Shown here in pieces: positions 15,296 to 25,167 of a DNA stretch of 64,000 nt. The notes beneath the pieces are model-generated. The model had not been told where the DNA came from. It saw nothing but the letters and a program-made list of their open reading frames with translations, and did not search any database. The DNA comes from Akkermansia massiliensis (GTDB lineage: Bacteria > Verrucomicrobiota > Verrucomicrobiia > Verrucomicrobiales > Akkermansiaceae), in NCBI RefSeq assembly GCF_023516715.1, contig NZ_JAMGSI010000002.1:992001-1056000 (forward strand). Reading direction: 5' to 3'. Within the stretch, counting starts at the first letter, position 1; the number at the start of each line of letters is the position of its first letter. Made by a program: the position numbers and the translations under genes.

Positions 15296-18200
15296 ATGAT
15301 CAAATCAAACTATACTACTGCACTGGCTGCAGGCCTGGTTTCCGTGGTGAGCATTGGGGCGGCGCTCCCGTCCAGTGCCCAGCATGGCCCGCGCGATTAC
15401 CAGCGCACGGCCCTGACCGCCATGAAGGAAGGCAAGTGGCAGGAAGCCCTGGATGCCGTGGACCGCTGCATCCGCGTTTATGAACCCCGTATCAAGACGC
15501 TGGGGCTGGATGACGGCTTCGGCTGGTTCTATTACCAGAAGGGCGTCTGCCTGGCCCAATTGAAGCAATACAAGGAAGCTGTGGAAGCGTTCAAGGCGTG
15601 TTACACCAAGTTCCCGAGCGCCAAGAACCAGCTCGTGAAAATGGCCCTGTTCCGCGAGGGGGAAAACTATTGCCGCCTTGGGGATTTTGCCAAGGGCGCG
15701 GAGCTGCTGGAGAAATTCCTGAAGGAATACCGCAGCGACCCTGTAGCCCGGAATGTTAATGCCGGTGAAGTGCAGGGACTGCTGGCCCAGTGTTATTTCA
15801 AGATGGATCCGCCCGCCTTTGAGAAAGGGCTGGAAAACCTTACCTCCTGCGTCACCTCCCGCTACAAGGGGCGCCGCATTACGGATGCCGTCATCACCAA
15901 CGGCTTCCTGGCGATGGTGGATGCCGCCATCAAGACCGGCAAATGCCAGGAAACGGTAAAATTTGTGGAAGCCCATCCTTCCGTGATGAACATCAGCCCC
16001 ACCCGCGTGGCGCTGTACGCTCCCCGGCTGGTGAGCTACATTGCGGAAGTGCTGGAAAAATCCCGCGCCCTTCTCCAGGAAGGAAAGCAGAAGGAGTCTG
16101 AAGACTACGCCTCCCTGGCAATGGTGCTGATGGGCCTCCTGCCCGACCAGGCCGGAGTGCTGGCGGACGCCAACCATTCCCTGGACCGCCTGGGACGCGC
16201 CAACGGCGCCGTGCCCGGCGTGACGGACCTCTCCCATACGCTGGACAGGACGAAGGTGACCGCCCTGATTGACCAGTTCAACAAGATGAAGGAGGAAGGG
16301 AAGGTCATGGACGCCTTCACGTTCAGTTTCATGGGCAACCAGGCCCTGGTGCATGGTTCCCAGCGGGTCGCCCGCGCCGCTTACCAGCTTATCAATGAAT
16401 CCTATCCGGACGCCCCGGGCAGGGAGGACAACCTCTATTACCTGGCCATGACTACCTGGCAGTTGGGAGAAGCGGACAAGGGCGGCGAGCTTGTGGCGCA
16501 GCACCTGAAGGAATTCCCGAATTCCAAGTATGCCCCCATGCTGAACACCCTGTCCCTGGAAGGACTGCTGAAGGACAAGAAATTCGATCTCTGCGTCCAG
16601 CAGGCGGACAAGGTCATGGAGCTGCACAAGGACGACCCCACCCACAAGTTCTATGAATTGGCCCTGTACTGCAAAGGCGCCTCCCTGTTCAACCTGGGGG
16701 CTGCGGACGCCGCCCGCTACAAGGAAGCGGTGCCGGTGCTGGAACGCTTCGTGAAGGAATACCGTGACAGCACCTACCTGAAAACGGCCATGTACCTGCT
16801 GGGTGAAACCTACACGAACCTGGGCAATACGGATGAAGCCATCCAGGCCTTCACCAATTACATTGCCCGTTTCCCGGACAAGAATGACGCCAATATGGCC
16901 GCCGTGCTTTATGACCGTGCCTTCAACTACCTGAACCGCAAGAACCCCGGAGACGAGGAGCTTGCCACGAAGGATGCGAAGGAAATCGTGGACAACTTCA
17001 AGGAGCACCGCCTGTTCCCGTATGCCAACAACCTGCTGGCGAACCTGTATGCCGGCAGCAAGGAGCATGAACAGGAAGCGGAAGGCTATTTCCTGGCCGC
17101 TCTGGAATCCGCCAAAAAGCTGGGCGACAAGCGCCCCGCCGCGGAAGCCGTGTACAACCTGCTCATCAATGCCACCAAGAAACCTCTCCCCGTAGAACCG
17201 AAGGAAGCCGTGGAAGCGGCCAGGACGGCGCGACGGGACGAAGTCAAGAAGTGGTATGACGAGTACTGGAAGAACAGCGACCAGCCCGGCAGCCGCTACA
17301 GCCTCCAGCTGGCTGCCGCAGCCATGGACTTCTTCAAGGACGACAAGGAGATGTTTGACCCCGCGTCCGTCAAGATGCAGGAAGTCATTGTGAGGGAAGG
17401 CAAGAAGGACGATCCCAAGATGACCGTTCTTCTGGAGGAAGCCGTCAACTCCTACACCAAGACGTACATGGCCGGCAATCAGGCGCTGGGCCGCAATCTG
17501 GACGCCAACGCCATGCGCAACCACTTCTACCGGTTCCCCGGCGTGGACAATGACAAGGACAAGACGCTGAGCGCCATGCTCCGCATGGCCGTCATTGCCC
17601 AGACGCAGGAACGGTATGAAAAGGCTCCCACGGAAACGGACGAACAGCGTGCCGAGAAGGCCGCTCTGGAAGGTCTGGTCAAGCAGCTCTTCGTGGAGCT
17701 GAAGCGGGACTTCAAACCTTCCGACCTGCCTCCGTACACGCTCGTGAAGCTGGGTGTCCACCTGGCCAATACGTCCCAGCCGGAAGAAAGCATCGCCTAC
17801 TTTGATGAAATCCTGGACCCGTCGGAACCTGATCCGGTGCGCAAGAAGGCCCGCATCAACGGCATGTCCAAGTACCGCAAGAATGCGGTCTTCGGGAAGG
17901 CCGTTGCTCTGGGCCGCAGCAAAGATAACGCCAAGGTGGAAACCGCCATCAAGATGATGAAGGATGAACTCAGCAAGGAGGAATCCAGCGCCAACCCGGA
18001 CCGCAAGGCCATGGAAGACGCCCAGTACAACCTGGTCAAGTTCACCTCCGCCCGCCAGGACTGGCCGTCCGTCATTGCCGCCGCCGACAAGTACCGCGAG
18101 AACAAGTCCTACAAGAAGAATCTGCCGGAAGTCCTCTACCTGCAAGGTGAAGCCTACCTGAAGCAGAACGAGCTGGACAAGGCCCTGATCAACTTCATGA

Positions 18201-18529
18201 ACATCACGGGCACGTACAAGGGCCTCGTGAAGTGGTCCGCTCCCGCCGTGCTTGCACAGATGGATACGCTGTGGAAGAGGAACACGATGTCCCAGGGGGC
18301 GGGCAAGCAGCCGTCCGACAGGTATATCGCCTGGAAGGCCGGCAGCCAGTATGTGCAACTGCTGGATACTCCCGCCAACCGCAAGAAGATGACGGCAGAA
18401 GACAGTGCCCTGGTCAACGAGGTGAAGGATAAGACGGCCAAGTTCGGCTCCGATCCCGCCGTCAGCCAGGAACGGGCGGACATCGCCGCCTATGAAGCCG
18501 CCATACGCGCCGCCAAGGGCCAGAAGTAA
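15296..18529 (+). CDS. Large exported TPR-repeat protein
   Basis: A 1077-residue protein with a signal peptide (MIKSNYTTALAAGLVSVVSI, cleavage near SSAQ). The mature part is helical throughout, with many tetratricopeptide-like units, for example WFYYQKGVCLAQLKQYKEAV, LYYLAMTTWQLGEADKGGEL and AMYLLGETYTNLGNTDEAIQ. The arrangement resembles the long periplasmic TPR proteins (YbgF/CpoB or gliding-associated type) found next to ExbB/ExbD motors. ATG 15296 is chosen because it starts the signal peptide; the frame is open to 15224 without similarity. It probably scaffolds or couples the motor to the outer envelope; its direct partner is unknown. Confidence 0.82.
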   Translation: MIKSNYTTALAAGLVSVVSIGAALPSSAQHGPRDYQRTALTAMKEGKWQEALDAVDRCIRVYEPRIKTLGLDDGFGWFYYQKGVCLAQLKQYKEAVEAFKACYTKFPSAKNQLVKMALFREGENYCRLGDFAKGAELLEKFLKEYRSDPVARNVNAGEVQGLLAQCYFKMDPPAFEKGLENLTSCVTSRYKGRRITDAVITNGFLAMVDAAIKTGKCQETVKFVEAHPSVMNISPTRVALYAPRLVSYIAEVLEKSRALLQEGKQKESEDYASLAMVLMGLLPDQAGVLADANHSLDRLGRANGAVPGVTDLSHTLDRTKVTALIDQFNKMKEEGKVMDAFTFSFMGNQALVHGSQRVARAAYQLINESYPDAPGREDNLYYLAMTTWQLGEADKGGELVAQHLKEFPNSKYAPMLNTLSLEGLLKDKKFDLCVQQADKVMELHKDDPTHKFYELALYCKGASLFNLGAADAARYKEAVPVLERFVKEYRDSTYLKTAMYLLGETYTNLGNTDEAIQAFTNYIARFPDKNDANMAAVLYDRAFNYLNRKNPGDEELATKDAKEIVDNFKEHRLFPYANNLLANLYAGSKEHEQEAEGYFLAALESAKKLGDKRPAAEAVYNLLINATKKPLPVEPKEAVEAARTARRDEVKKWYDEYWKNSDQPGSRYSLQLAAAAMDFFKDDKEMFDPASVKMQEVIVREGKKDDPKMTVLLEEAVNSYTKTYMAGNQALGRNLDANAMRNHFYRFPGVDNDKDKTLSAMLRMAVIAQTQERYEKAPTETDEQRAEKAALEGLVKQLFVELKRDFKPSDLPPYTLVKLGVHLANTSQPEESIAYFDEILDPSEPDPVRKKARINGMSKYRKNAVFGKAVALGRSKDNAKVETAIKMMKDELSKEESSANPDRKAMEDAQYNLVKFTSARQDWPSVIAAADKYRENKSYKKNLPEVLYLQGEAYLKQNELDKALINFMNITGTYKGLVKWSAPAVLAQMDTLWKRNTMSQGAGKQPSDRYIAWKAGSQYVQLLDTPANRKKMTAEDSALVNEVKDKTAKFGSDPAVSQERADIAAYEAAIRAAKGQK

Positions 18530-18555
18530 CAACAAAAGGTTTAGCAATCAACAAT

Positions 18556-19620
18556 ATGAAAGCACTTTCAGTAATAATGGTATTGGCCGGCTTGTCCACC
18601 CTGGTTCCGGCTATGGCTCAGAATGCCCAGAATCCCCAGCGCCTGCGCGCCAGGGCTGCCGCTCCGGCCATCAAGAATGGCCGCCCGACGGATATTTACA
18701 TTCTTTCCGCCAACGGCCCCATGGTCCAGTTCGTGGAAAGCCGGGAATCCCAGGAAGTCCTCCAGCAGATGGCCAGCGCCTTCAAAACGCTGTACATCTT
18801 TGAAACGGATGATTTCGTGGACGCCAAGGTGGCTATGGAAAACCGGAAATACCAGGACGCCCGCAACAAATTCCATGCCCTGGTGAACAAATATGCCTCC
18901 ACGCTTTCCATCAAGGACAGCCTGTCCGCCCGGGCGGCCGTTTATGAATTGGAGTGCGCCATGCGCATGATGGACTGGGCCGGGGTCAAAGGCCTGCTGG
19001 CCAAGTTCCCCGTAAGGGGTTCCAATCTGTCCCCCTCCGCCCAGGATGATCTGGAGGTTGCCAAAATCATGGCCCTGATTCCGGACAAGGACTGGAACGG
19101 CGTGAAAAGCCGTGCCGCCTCTTTCCTGGCCACCAAGAAAAATGCCACCCGCCTTCAGCAGGCGCGGATGAAGTATGCTCTTGGGGCCGCCGCCATGGTG
19201 GCCCAGGATTGGAACAAGGCTCTGGATTACTTTGCGGAAGCCCTGGTGCTGCTGCACGGTTCCGATGAAGAACTGGCCTCCGCCTGCGTGGTGCGTTCCC
19301 TAGACTCCTACCTGCACATGCCGGATGTGGCCAAGTTCCTGGAGGATTCCGCCGTGACGGCTGCCGTGGAAGCCAGAAAACACAATCCTGAAACCGTGAT
19401 TCCCGACTTGCAGATGAAGGCCCGTCCCGCGCACGTCAAGGAAGCGGCCGCGCTGTACCGCCTGCATGAACTGATGCTTCCGGACAGGAAGCTGCCGGCC
19501 AAGTACGATGGGTTTGCGGTTTCCTACAAGCATCCCGCTGCCGTTGCTCCGGCCCAGACTCCCGCTCAGGCGCCTGCCCAAGCCCCGGCACAGGCTCCCG
19601 CCCAGCCGGAGAAAAAGTAG
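18556..19620 (+). CDS. Exported helical protein with Ala-Pro-Gln tail
   Basis: A 354-residue protein with a signal peptide (MKALSVIMVLAGLSTLVPAM). The middle is helical and TPR-like (ARNKFHALVNKYASTLSI, MKYALGAAAMVAQDWNKALD). The last 30 residues are a repeated P-A-Q-A tail before EKK, which is typical of a flexible linker through peptidoglycan. It starts 26 bases after the large TPR gene and the pair share one terminator, so they probably work together in the periplasm. Confidence 0.75.
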   Translation: MKALSVIMVLAGLSTLVPAMAQNAQNPQRLRARAAAPAIKNGRPTDIYILSANGPMVQFVESRESQEVLQQMASAFKTLYIFETDDFVDAKVAMENRKYQDARNKFHALVNKYASTLSIKDSLSARAAVYELECAMRMMDWAGVKGLLAKFPVRGSNLSPSAQDDLEVAKIMALIPDKDWNGVKSRAASFLATKKNATRLQQARMKYALGAAAMVAQDWNKALDYFAEALVLLHGSDEELASACVVRSLDSYLHMPDVAKFLEDSAVTAAVEARKHNPETVIPDLQMKARPAHVKEAAALYRLHELMLPDRKLPAKYDGFAVSYKHPAAVAPAQTPAQAPAQAPAQAPAQPEKK

Positions 19621-19667
19621 TAACGAACTGACGCGGCGGGTTTTCTGCCAGCCGCCTTCCATTCAAC

Positions 19668-19706
19668 AAGGACTGTCTCCCCTTCACAGGGAGACAGTCC
19701 TTTTTT
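19668..19706 (+). terminator. Strong intrinsic terminator of the TPR operon
   Basis: GGACTGTCTCCC (19670-19681) and GGGAGACAGTCC (19689-19700) form a perfect 12-base stem, extended by two A-T pairs, with a 7-base loop and six T residues. Confidence 0.95.
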
Positions 19707-20386
19707 GTACTTCGTTCCCTCATGAGGGTACCGCATCCCTACTGTCCGGAATGGCTGCCGCGCCTTAGGGGACGCTGCACGTTTTCCGGAGACATTTTTT
19801 CATTGGGAAAATGCGGAAGAGCCGCTGGCAGGGAGAGAACAAGAGCGGTTAAAAAACGGTGCGTACCGTAGGGAGGGGCTCTCTTGAGCGCAGACTTGCG
19901 GAAAAATATGAGGTGGCGGCTGCGGGCGCGTGTTCCACAAGGAAGAAAAGACAGTTTTTTGCAGATGATGCAGTTTCCGGGACTTTGTGCGGAGATGCCT
20001 GGAAAGCCATATTCCGTATGTTTTGCCCTGGCGCGGGGAAGGAGAAACGGCGTTGTTGATGATAGGGGGCCGGAACAGGGAAACCGGTGCGGCTGTTGCG
20101 GCTTCCATGACTGTTTGGGGTTTGCCTCCCCCTCAAGCTGAAAGCCGGGAATGAAGAATTCCGCATGGACGGCCAGCCGGCCACTCAACGCCGGAGAGGG
20201 AACAGGGGGCAGGAAGGCCGTTGCGCGGCGCTGTCCTCCGTTAGAAGGTATCCTTTTGTTGGTTTTCTGCCCCCATGTACGGAACGCCCCTGCGTCCGGG
20301 AAAAAAGCTCGTCTTTTCAGAAGCTTTATTTTTCCCGTGCAGGGTCATTCCCTGTTGGAGGATTTGGGGGGTCCGGAAGAATGATG
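19707..20386. other. About 680 bases between convergent genes, no supported gene
   Basis: This stretch lies between the TPR operon terminator and the stop of the minus-strand PEP-CTERM gene. Open frames of 65-160 codons exist on both strands but none has a recognisable domain or start. No strong hairpin was found for the minus-strand gene. Confidence 0.5.
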
Positions 20387-22060
20387 TCAGGCCGCAGTGC
20401 GCCGGCGCCGCAGCATGGAGAGGGAAAAGCCGAACAGGCCCAGGGCAGCGGCAGCCGGTTCCGGCGTGTTGAAATTGACGCCTACGTAGCCATCCCGGCT
20501 CATATCCAGCTTATACCCTCCTTCCGTCCGTACTTCCAGCCCTTCCAGGCTGATGCCGTTCCCTGCCAGTTTGAAGTAAACCATGCCGGACCCATCCACC
20601 GGAAGAGCGTCCGGAGTTCCCATCAATTGAAGGATTACATTGTTGAATAAAAGAGAGCCGGAGGCTGTGGAATTCCCCTCCAGGCTGAACAGGGGCTTGT
20701 CCTGGCTCAGGGAGGCCATATCCAGGGTAATGGTCAGGTTTTCCAGGGTGACGGAAGCGCCCGGGGAAAGGGATGAGCCCTGGATGCTGATGGAATGGAA
20801 GTTTTTCAAATCGCTTGAAAACGTGAGGTCCGTCTCCGCCGGTTGGAAGACCATGGTGTTGAAGCCTGTTCCTCCGTCCACGCTGCCGTTCACTGTTCCG
20901 CCGGAATAGGAAAATACATCGTCGCCGGAACCCATGACCACCGCCTGGCCGCTGCCTCCTGTAATGGTTCCTCCTTCCATGAAGATGCAGTTCTCCCTGT
21001 CGCTGACAATCCTGATGCCCACGCCGTTGGCGCCTGTTCCCTCAATGGTGCCGCTGTTGGTGATCCGGATGGCTTCAAAGGCATTGCCGCCGTCGGAATC
21101 ATCCACCAGAATGCCGTAGGCCTGGCCGTTCGTGTTGGAATTGGAAGCCGTGATGGTCCCGGTATTGGTTACGACGCCCCCGCCGATGGCAAGGCCGTCC
21201 GCACTGCCGAAGGAGTCCTTGGCAATAATCGTGCCGGAATTGGTCAGGTTTACGATGTAATCCACGTCCACGCCGTCGCCGTCCAGGGTGGTTGCGTCTC
21301 CGGTGCCGCTGATGACGCCGTCTTTGCCGTTAACCACGGTGACCACGTACTTGTCGTCCTGCTGGAGGGCGGCGTTCCAGTCCCAGTTCAGGCCGGAACC
21401 TCCCCTGCCTTCAATCCTGCCGTTATTGCTGATGGCGGCTTTCCCTTCTCCGGTAACTCCGTGTTTCATGCCGGTGATTTTCCCTCCGCTGTTGTTGGCA
21501 AGATCCAGGCCATGGGCAAAGGTGTCAATGCCGTCGTCTTCCGGATCGTAATGCTTGGCCGTGATGCCGTTTTCCCCCGCAGCCGTGGTTTCAATCGTGC
21601 CATTGTTGGTCACAGTGGCGTTATTGCCCAGTTTGACGGCTCCTTTCTGACCGGCGGAAATGGTACCGTTGTTGGTGATGGTGGCGGACGTGTTGATCAT
21701 GTAGCGCAGGTCGATGGCCTGTTTTTCCGTTCCGGTCATCGTGCCGGAATTGGTCACGCTGATCAACTGTCCCGTTATTCCGTTTTCCATGCCCTGGTCC
21801 AGGACAAGGGCGCTTTTTCCGGAAATCCTGCCTCCTTCCATTACCGCGATCTCAAGGGCGGACTGGATGGGGTCTTTCAGGTTGACGGCATTTTTGGCGA
21901 CGTTCAGGAATCCGGTTCCCGTGACGGTCAGTTTGCCCTCCGTCATGTTGACGGCCTTGGTCTGGGTGTCGCTGATGGTCTGGTCCGCAAGGGAGGGCGC
22001 GGCAAGCAGAACCGCCGTGGCCAGGGTCGTGGCTGTGGAATAAAGATGGTGTGCCTTCAT
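20387..22060 (-). CDS. PEP-CTERM surface protein with repetitive beta-helix
   Basis: A 557-residue exported protein. The signal peptide (LATAVLLAAPSLAD) is followed by repeated parallel-beta-helix-like units containing NSGTM, NNGTI and NSGTI (for example TITNNGTISAGQKGAVKLGN). Residues about 530-557 form the PEP-CTERM sorting signal: NTPEPAAAALGLFGFSLSM then RRRR. This tail is processed by an exosortase in species that have one, leaving the protein anchored at the cell surface or in the exopolysaccharide. The NNGT repeat style also occurs in autotransporter passengers, but there is no beta-barrel here. No exosortase gene is in the window. Confidence 0.88.
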   Translation of the reverse strand: MKAHHLYSTATTLATAVLLAAPSLADQTISDTQTKAVNMTEGKLTVTGTGFLNVAKNAVNLKDPIQSALEIAVMEGGRISGKSALVLDQGMENGITGQLISVTNSGTMTGTEKQAIDLRYMINTSATITNNGTISAGQKGAVKLGNNATVTNNGTIETTAAGENGITAKHYDPEDDGIDTFAHGLDLANNSGGKITGMKHGVTGEGKAAISNNGRIEGRGGSGLNWDWNAALQQDDKYVVTVVNGKDGVISGTGDATTLDGDGVDVDYIVNLTNSGTIIAKDSFGSADGLAIGGGVVTNTGTITASNSNTNGQAYGILVDDSDGGNAFEAIRITNSGTIEGTGANGVGIRIVSDRENCIFMEGGTITGGSGQAVVMGSGDDVFSYSGGTVNGSVDGGTGFNTMVFQPAETDLTFSSDLKNFHSISIQGSSLSPGASVTLENLTITLDMASLSQDKPLFSLEGNSTASGSLLFNNVILQLMGTPDALPVDGSGMVYFKLAGNGISLEGLEVRTEGGYKLDMSRDGYVGVNFNTPEPAAAALGLFGFSLSMLRRRRTAA

Positions 22061-22191
22061 GGTGACAAGCTCCGCAGGTTAACGGGAGCGACGCCACCAT
22101 GCCAGAACGGACGCGCGGGAGGGAAACCTGTTCGTGCAACAAGTTTGCCACGGGGAATGGCGCGAAGCAGGGAGGAAAGGAAGAAGGACGC

Positions 22192-23313
22192 CTACCGCAG
22201 GACGGGGGCGCTTTTCACTTCCTCCGTCCATTTCCTGTACAGGTCCGGGGAAATTTCGGAGGGCTTGATTTCCGAGCGTTCGCCCCAGAAGACGGCCGTA
22301 TGCAGGACGGGAATGCCTGAGGCGTCCAGATGGCGGTCAATCGCCGCCTTGTGTTCCAGCACGGCGTTTTTTTCCAGGCCGTGCACCACGCCCATGATCT
22401 GCGCCCCGCCGAAGATGTCCCCTCCGGTTCTCCAATAGCAGTGGGTCATGCAGATGTGGCGTCCGCATTCCGCTCCCGCCCGGATTTCCATGCCGGCGGG
22501 AACCGTCCAGTGGAACAGTCCGTTGTATTTGGTGACGGGGCCGTCGTTCGTTCTGGTCCGTACATGTTCCAAAAAGGTGGCGAAGCGGCCGATGACCTGC
22601 TTCCGGTCCAGCTCTTCCGCCGTGCGGCAGTATTCCTCCGGTTCCAGGCCAGCCTGGGCGGCGCGGAGGGCCCAGGGGTCTTCCACCATTTCCTCCGGCC
22701 TGAGCTGTTCCTTGACGGAGAGGAGCACCTTCCATTCCAGCCCGGAGAGGGAGACGGTTTTCGTTTCCTGCATGGGGGCCGGTTCCGGAGTCTTGTCCCC
22801 GGGCCGGAGGCCCCTGCGGCGCATGTGCCCCACGCCCAGCGCAAAAACGCCGCGGGCGGGCAGCAGGACATAGTCGTCCGCGCCGATGTGGCGTTTCAGT
22901 ATCTCGCAGTGTTCCTCCAGCGTGCCGCAGCCCACGGGCACCTTGACCGTGGTCCAGAGCCTGTATTGGGCGCCGGGATTGGCCGCATCCGTGTTGCGGA
23001 GCACCACGTGGCCCGTGAAGGGGTCGTGCTCCTTCATCCAGTCAAAGGCCGCATCCAGGTTCTTCTCCGGCAGGGACCATGCCACCAGGGCCCCCTGGGC
23101 GAGCTTGGTAGCCAGCAGCGTCTGGCGCACGCGGCGCACCACTCCGGCTTCCATCATGGCTTTCAGGCGCTGGATGACTACCGGGACCGGGTGGCCGCAT
23201 TGCTCGGAAATGGCATGGAAGGGGAAGCGCCGGAAGCCCTTGACGCGGTCTTCCGCCACCATCAGGATGTCCGTGTTGACGGGATCGTTCGGAGAGGAGG
23301 GAATGCTGTTCAT
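22192..23313 (-). CDS. Fused siroheme-decarboxylase-like (AhbA-AhbB/NirDL) protein
   Basis: A 373-residue protein with two Lrp/AsnC-like halves. The first (about 15-155) has a winged helix (FPFHAISEQCGHPVPVVIQR, RLKAMMEAGVVRRVRQ) and the ligand domain (GALVAWSLPEKNLDAAFDWM). The second (about 185-365) repeats the plan, ending YNGLFHWTVPAG, THCYWR and GAQIMGVVHG. This is the arrangement of siroheme decarboxylase (AhbAB) or NirDL, which remove acetate side chains from siroheme in the alternative haem or haem d1 route. The DNA-binding helix is degenerate in both halves. It lies alone between a PEP-CTERM gene and rng. I am fairly sure of the family but not of the substrate. Confidence 0.75.
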   Translation of the reverse strand: MNSIPSSPNDPVNTDILMVAEDRVKGFRRFPFHAISEQCGHPVPVVIQRLKAMMEAGVVRRVRQTLLATKLAQGALVAWSLPEKNLDAAFDWMKEHDPFTGHVVLRNTDAANPGAQYRLWTTVKVPVGCGTLEEHCEILKRHIGADDYVLLPARGVFALGVGHMRRRGLRPGDKTPEPAPMQETKTVSLSGLEWKVLLSVKEQLRPEEMVEDPWALRAAQAGLEPEEYCRTAEELDRKQVIGRFATFLEHVRTRTNDGPVTKYNGLFHWTVPAGMEIRAGAECGRHICMTHCYWRTGGDIFGGAQIMGVVHGLEKNAVLEHKAAIDRHLDASGIPVLHTAVFWGERSEIKPSEISPDLYRKWTEEVKSAPVLR

Positions 23314-23321
23314 GACGGGTC

Positions 23322-23353
23322 AAAAAAAGGCCGGGCGATGGTGTCGCCCGGCC
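23322..23353 (-). terminator. Intrinsic terminator of rng
   Basis: On the minus strand GGCCGGGCGA and TCGCCCGGCC (positions 23353-23344 and 23338-23329) form a perfect 10-base stem with a 5-base loop, followed by seven T residues. Confidence 0.95.
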
Positions 23354-23375
23354 CGGAAAGCCGGAGTTGGTTTAG

Positions 23376-24971
23376 CTACTGCCCGGATTGGTACAGCGGC
23401 TTGTTGTCGTACCGGGCGTCGTAAATGGCGAAGGATTCGCGGTGCTGGTTGTGGTCGCCGCGGAAGATCAACCTTCCGCTGTGCTGGCGTTCCAGTTCCA
23501 TGAGCAGGCTGGCGTCTTCATTCTTGAAGCGGGAGAGCACCTCCGAGTTTACGACGATGACCATGTCCCCGATGGTTTCCCTGTATTTCTGGATGCAGGC
23601 GTAGATCTGCCGCTGAATTTCCACGCTCATGGTCATCACGGATTTGACGCGGCCCCGGCCTCCGCAGTACGGGCACGGGTCATGAACGGATTCCCGGAGG
23701 CTTTCATTGAGCCGCTGGCGGGTCATTTCCATCAGGCCGATGGGGGTGATCTGCAGTACCTGGGTCTTGGCCTTGTCGCGCTTCAGGCGGTCCTTCATGG
23801 CTTTGTACACGGCCTGCTGGTCCTTCCTATGGCGCATGTCGATGAAGTCCACCACCACCAGGCCGCCGATGTTGCGCAGGCGGAGCTGTCTGGCGATTTC
23901 ATAGGCGGCTTCCAGGTTGGTGTCCAGAATGGTCTTGTCCAGGTCCTTGGTGCCCTTGTTGCGCCCGGTGTTCACGTCAATGGCGATCAGGGCTTCCGTC
24001 TCGTCAATCACCAGGTAGCCGCCGCAGGGCAGGAGCACCTGGCGCTGGAAGGCTTCGTTGATTTGTTTTTCAATCCCCAGTTCTTCAAAGATGGGCGTGC
24101 GCACGGGGAAGTGCTGGATGTGGCGCTTGGCGCGACGGGAGATTTTTCCCGCAATGGAGCGCATGTGCTCCGTAGTTTCCGCGTCGTCGCAGATGATGTT
24201 GTCCACGGTGTCCGTCAGGAAGTCCCGTGCCGTGCGTTCGATCAGGTCGGGTTCCCGGTACACGCAGACGGGGGCGGGGTTGGCCTCCTTTTTTTCCTCC
24301 ACGCCGTACCATTGCTCCAGCAGCATGGCGAGGTCGCGGACAAAGTGGCGGTAGCGCTGTCCCTGGGCCACCGTGCGCATGATGATGCCCATGCCGTCCG
24401 GCACGTTCAGCTTCTGCATGATCTGGCGCAGGCGCAGGCGTTCCTTGGGGTCTTCAATCTTGCGGGAGATGCCGAACTGGTCCGTGAAGGGCATCAGGAC
24501 CAGGTAGCGTCCCGCCAGGGAGACGTTTGTGGTGACGCGGGGGCCCTTGGTGCCGATCGGGCCCTTGGTGACCTGCACCATGATTTCGGAGCCGATGGGG
24601 TAGATGTCCGGAATGTCCTTGGACGTGATTTTGCGCTGCTGCTTCTTTGGCCGTCCTTCGCGTTCGATTTCTTCCAGGCTGGAGTCCAGCGCGGCGGGCA
24701 GAGCGTCCCAGAAGTGGAGGAAGGCGTTCTTTTCCTGGCCGATGTCCACGAACATGGCCTTGAGGCCCGGTTCGATGTTTTTGACGCGGCCCTTGAAGAT
24801 GCCGCCTACGATGTTGTCTTCGCCTTCGCGCTCGATGGTGTATTCTTCCAGTACGCCGTTTTCCAGAAGGGCTACGCGGCGTTCGAGTTTCTCGGCATTG
24901 ATGATGATGGTGGAGCCTTCCATGGGATCACAGGATCCGAAGCCGAAGGCTCGTTTAATTTTTTTAAGCAT
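23376..24971 (-). CDS. rng: Ribonuclease E/G
   Basis: A 531-residue endoribonuclease of the RNase E/G family, acting in rRNA maturation and mRNA decay. It has an S1 RNA-binding domain (about 40-120, GGIFKGRVKNIEPGLKAMFV), the catalytic core with metal-binding aspartates (ALIAIDVNTGRNKG and LVVVDFIDM), and the zinc-link motif DPCPYCGGRG. There is no long C-terminal degradosome scaffold, so it is RNase G-like. The S1 domain has an insertion (LEEIEREGRPKKQQRKITSK). The ATG at 24971 is preferred; a GTG at 24983 is also in frame. Confidence 0.93.
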   Translation of the reverse strand: MLKKIKRAFGFGSCDPMEGSTIIINAEKLERRVALLENGVLEEYTIEREGEDNIVGGIFKGRVKNIEPGLKAMFVDIGQEKNAFLHFWDALPAALDSSLEEIEREGRPKKQQRKITSKDIPDIYPIGSEIMVQVTKGPIGTKGPRVTTNVSLAGRYLVLMPFTDQFGISRKIEDPKERLRLRQIMQKLNVPDGMGIIMRTVAQGQRYRHFVRDLAMLLEQWYGVEEKKEANPAPVCVYREPDLIERTARDFLTDTVDNIICDDAETTEHMRSIAGKISRRAKRHIQHFPVRTPIFEELGIEKQINEAFQRQVLLPCGGYLVIDETEALIAIDVNTGRNKGTKDLDKTILDTNLEAAYEIARQLRLRNIGGLVVVDFIDMRHRKDQQAVYKAMKDRLKRDKAKTQVLQITPIGLMEMTRQRLNESLRESVHDPCPYCGGRGRVKSVMTMSVEIQRQIYACIQKYRETIGDMVIVVNSEVLSRFKNEDASLLMELERQHSGRLIFRGDHNQHRESFAIYDARYDNKPLYQSGQ

Positions 24972-25167
24972 TTTTGTAAACACGGGGTGTGAATAAGCTA
25001 GGGTGTGCTATTGCCCGCAATGTTCCCGGAGGGCCGCCTCCCGGCAGGAGCGGCTGGATTTCAAGCTGTGGAGATGGCCGGAGAGGAATCATGCAGGCAG
25101 ATGCGTTGATGTGATGCGGCAGTACGGCAGGCGCAAGGCCGGAGCGCTGGCTCCGGAGGTTCCGTCT

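Noticed and set aside
15305-18547. A 1080-codon minus-strand frame opposite the TPR gene
   Set aside because: Shadow of the TPR protein; the plus-strand product has a signal peptide and repeats, the minus-strand one has none.
19739-20188. Overlapping frames of 85-150 codons after the TPR terminator
   Set aside because: None shows a start context or similarity, and they compete in several frames at once.
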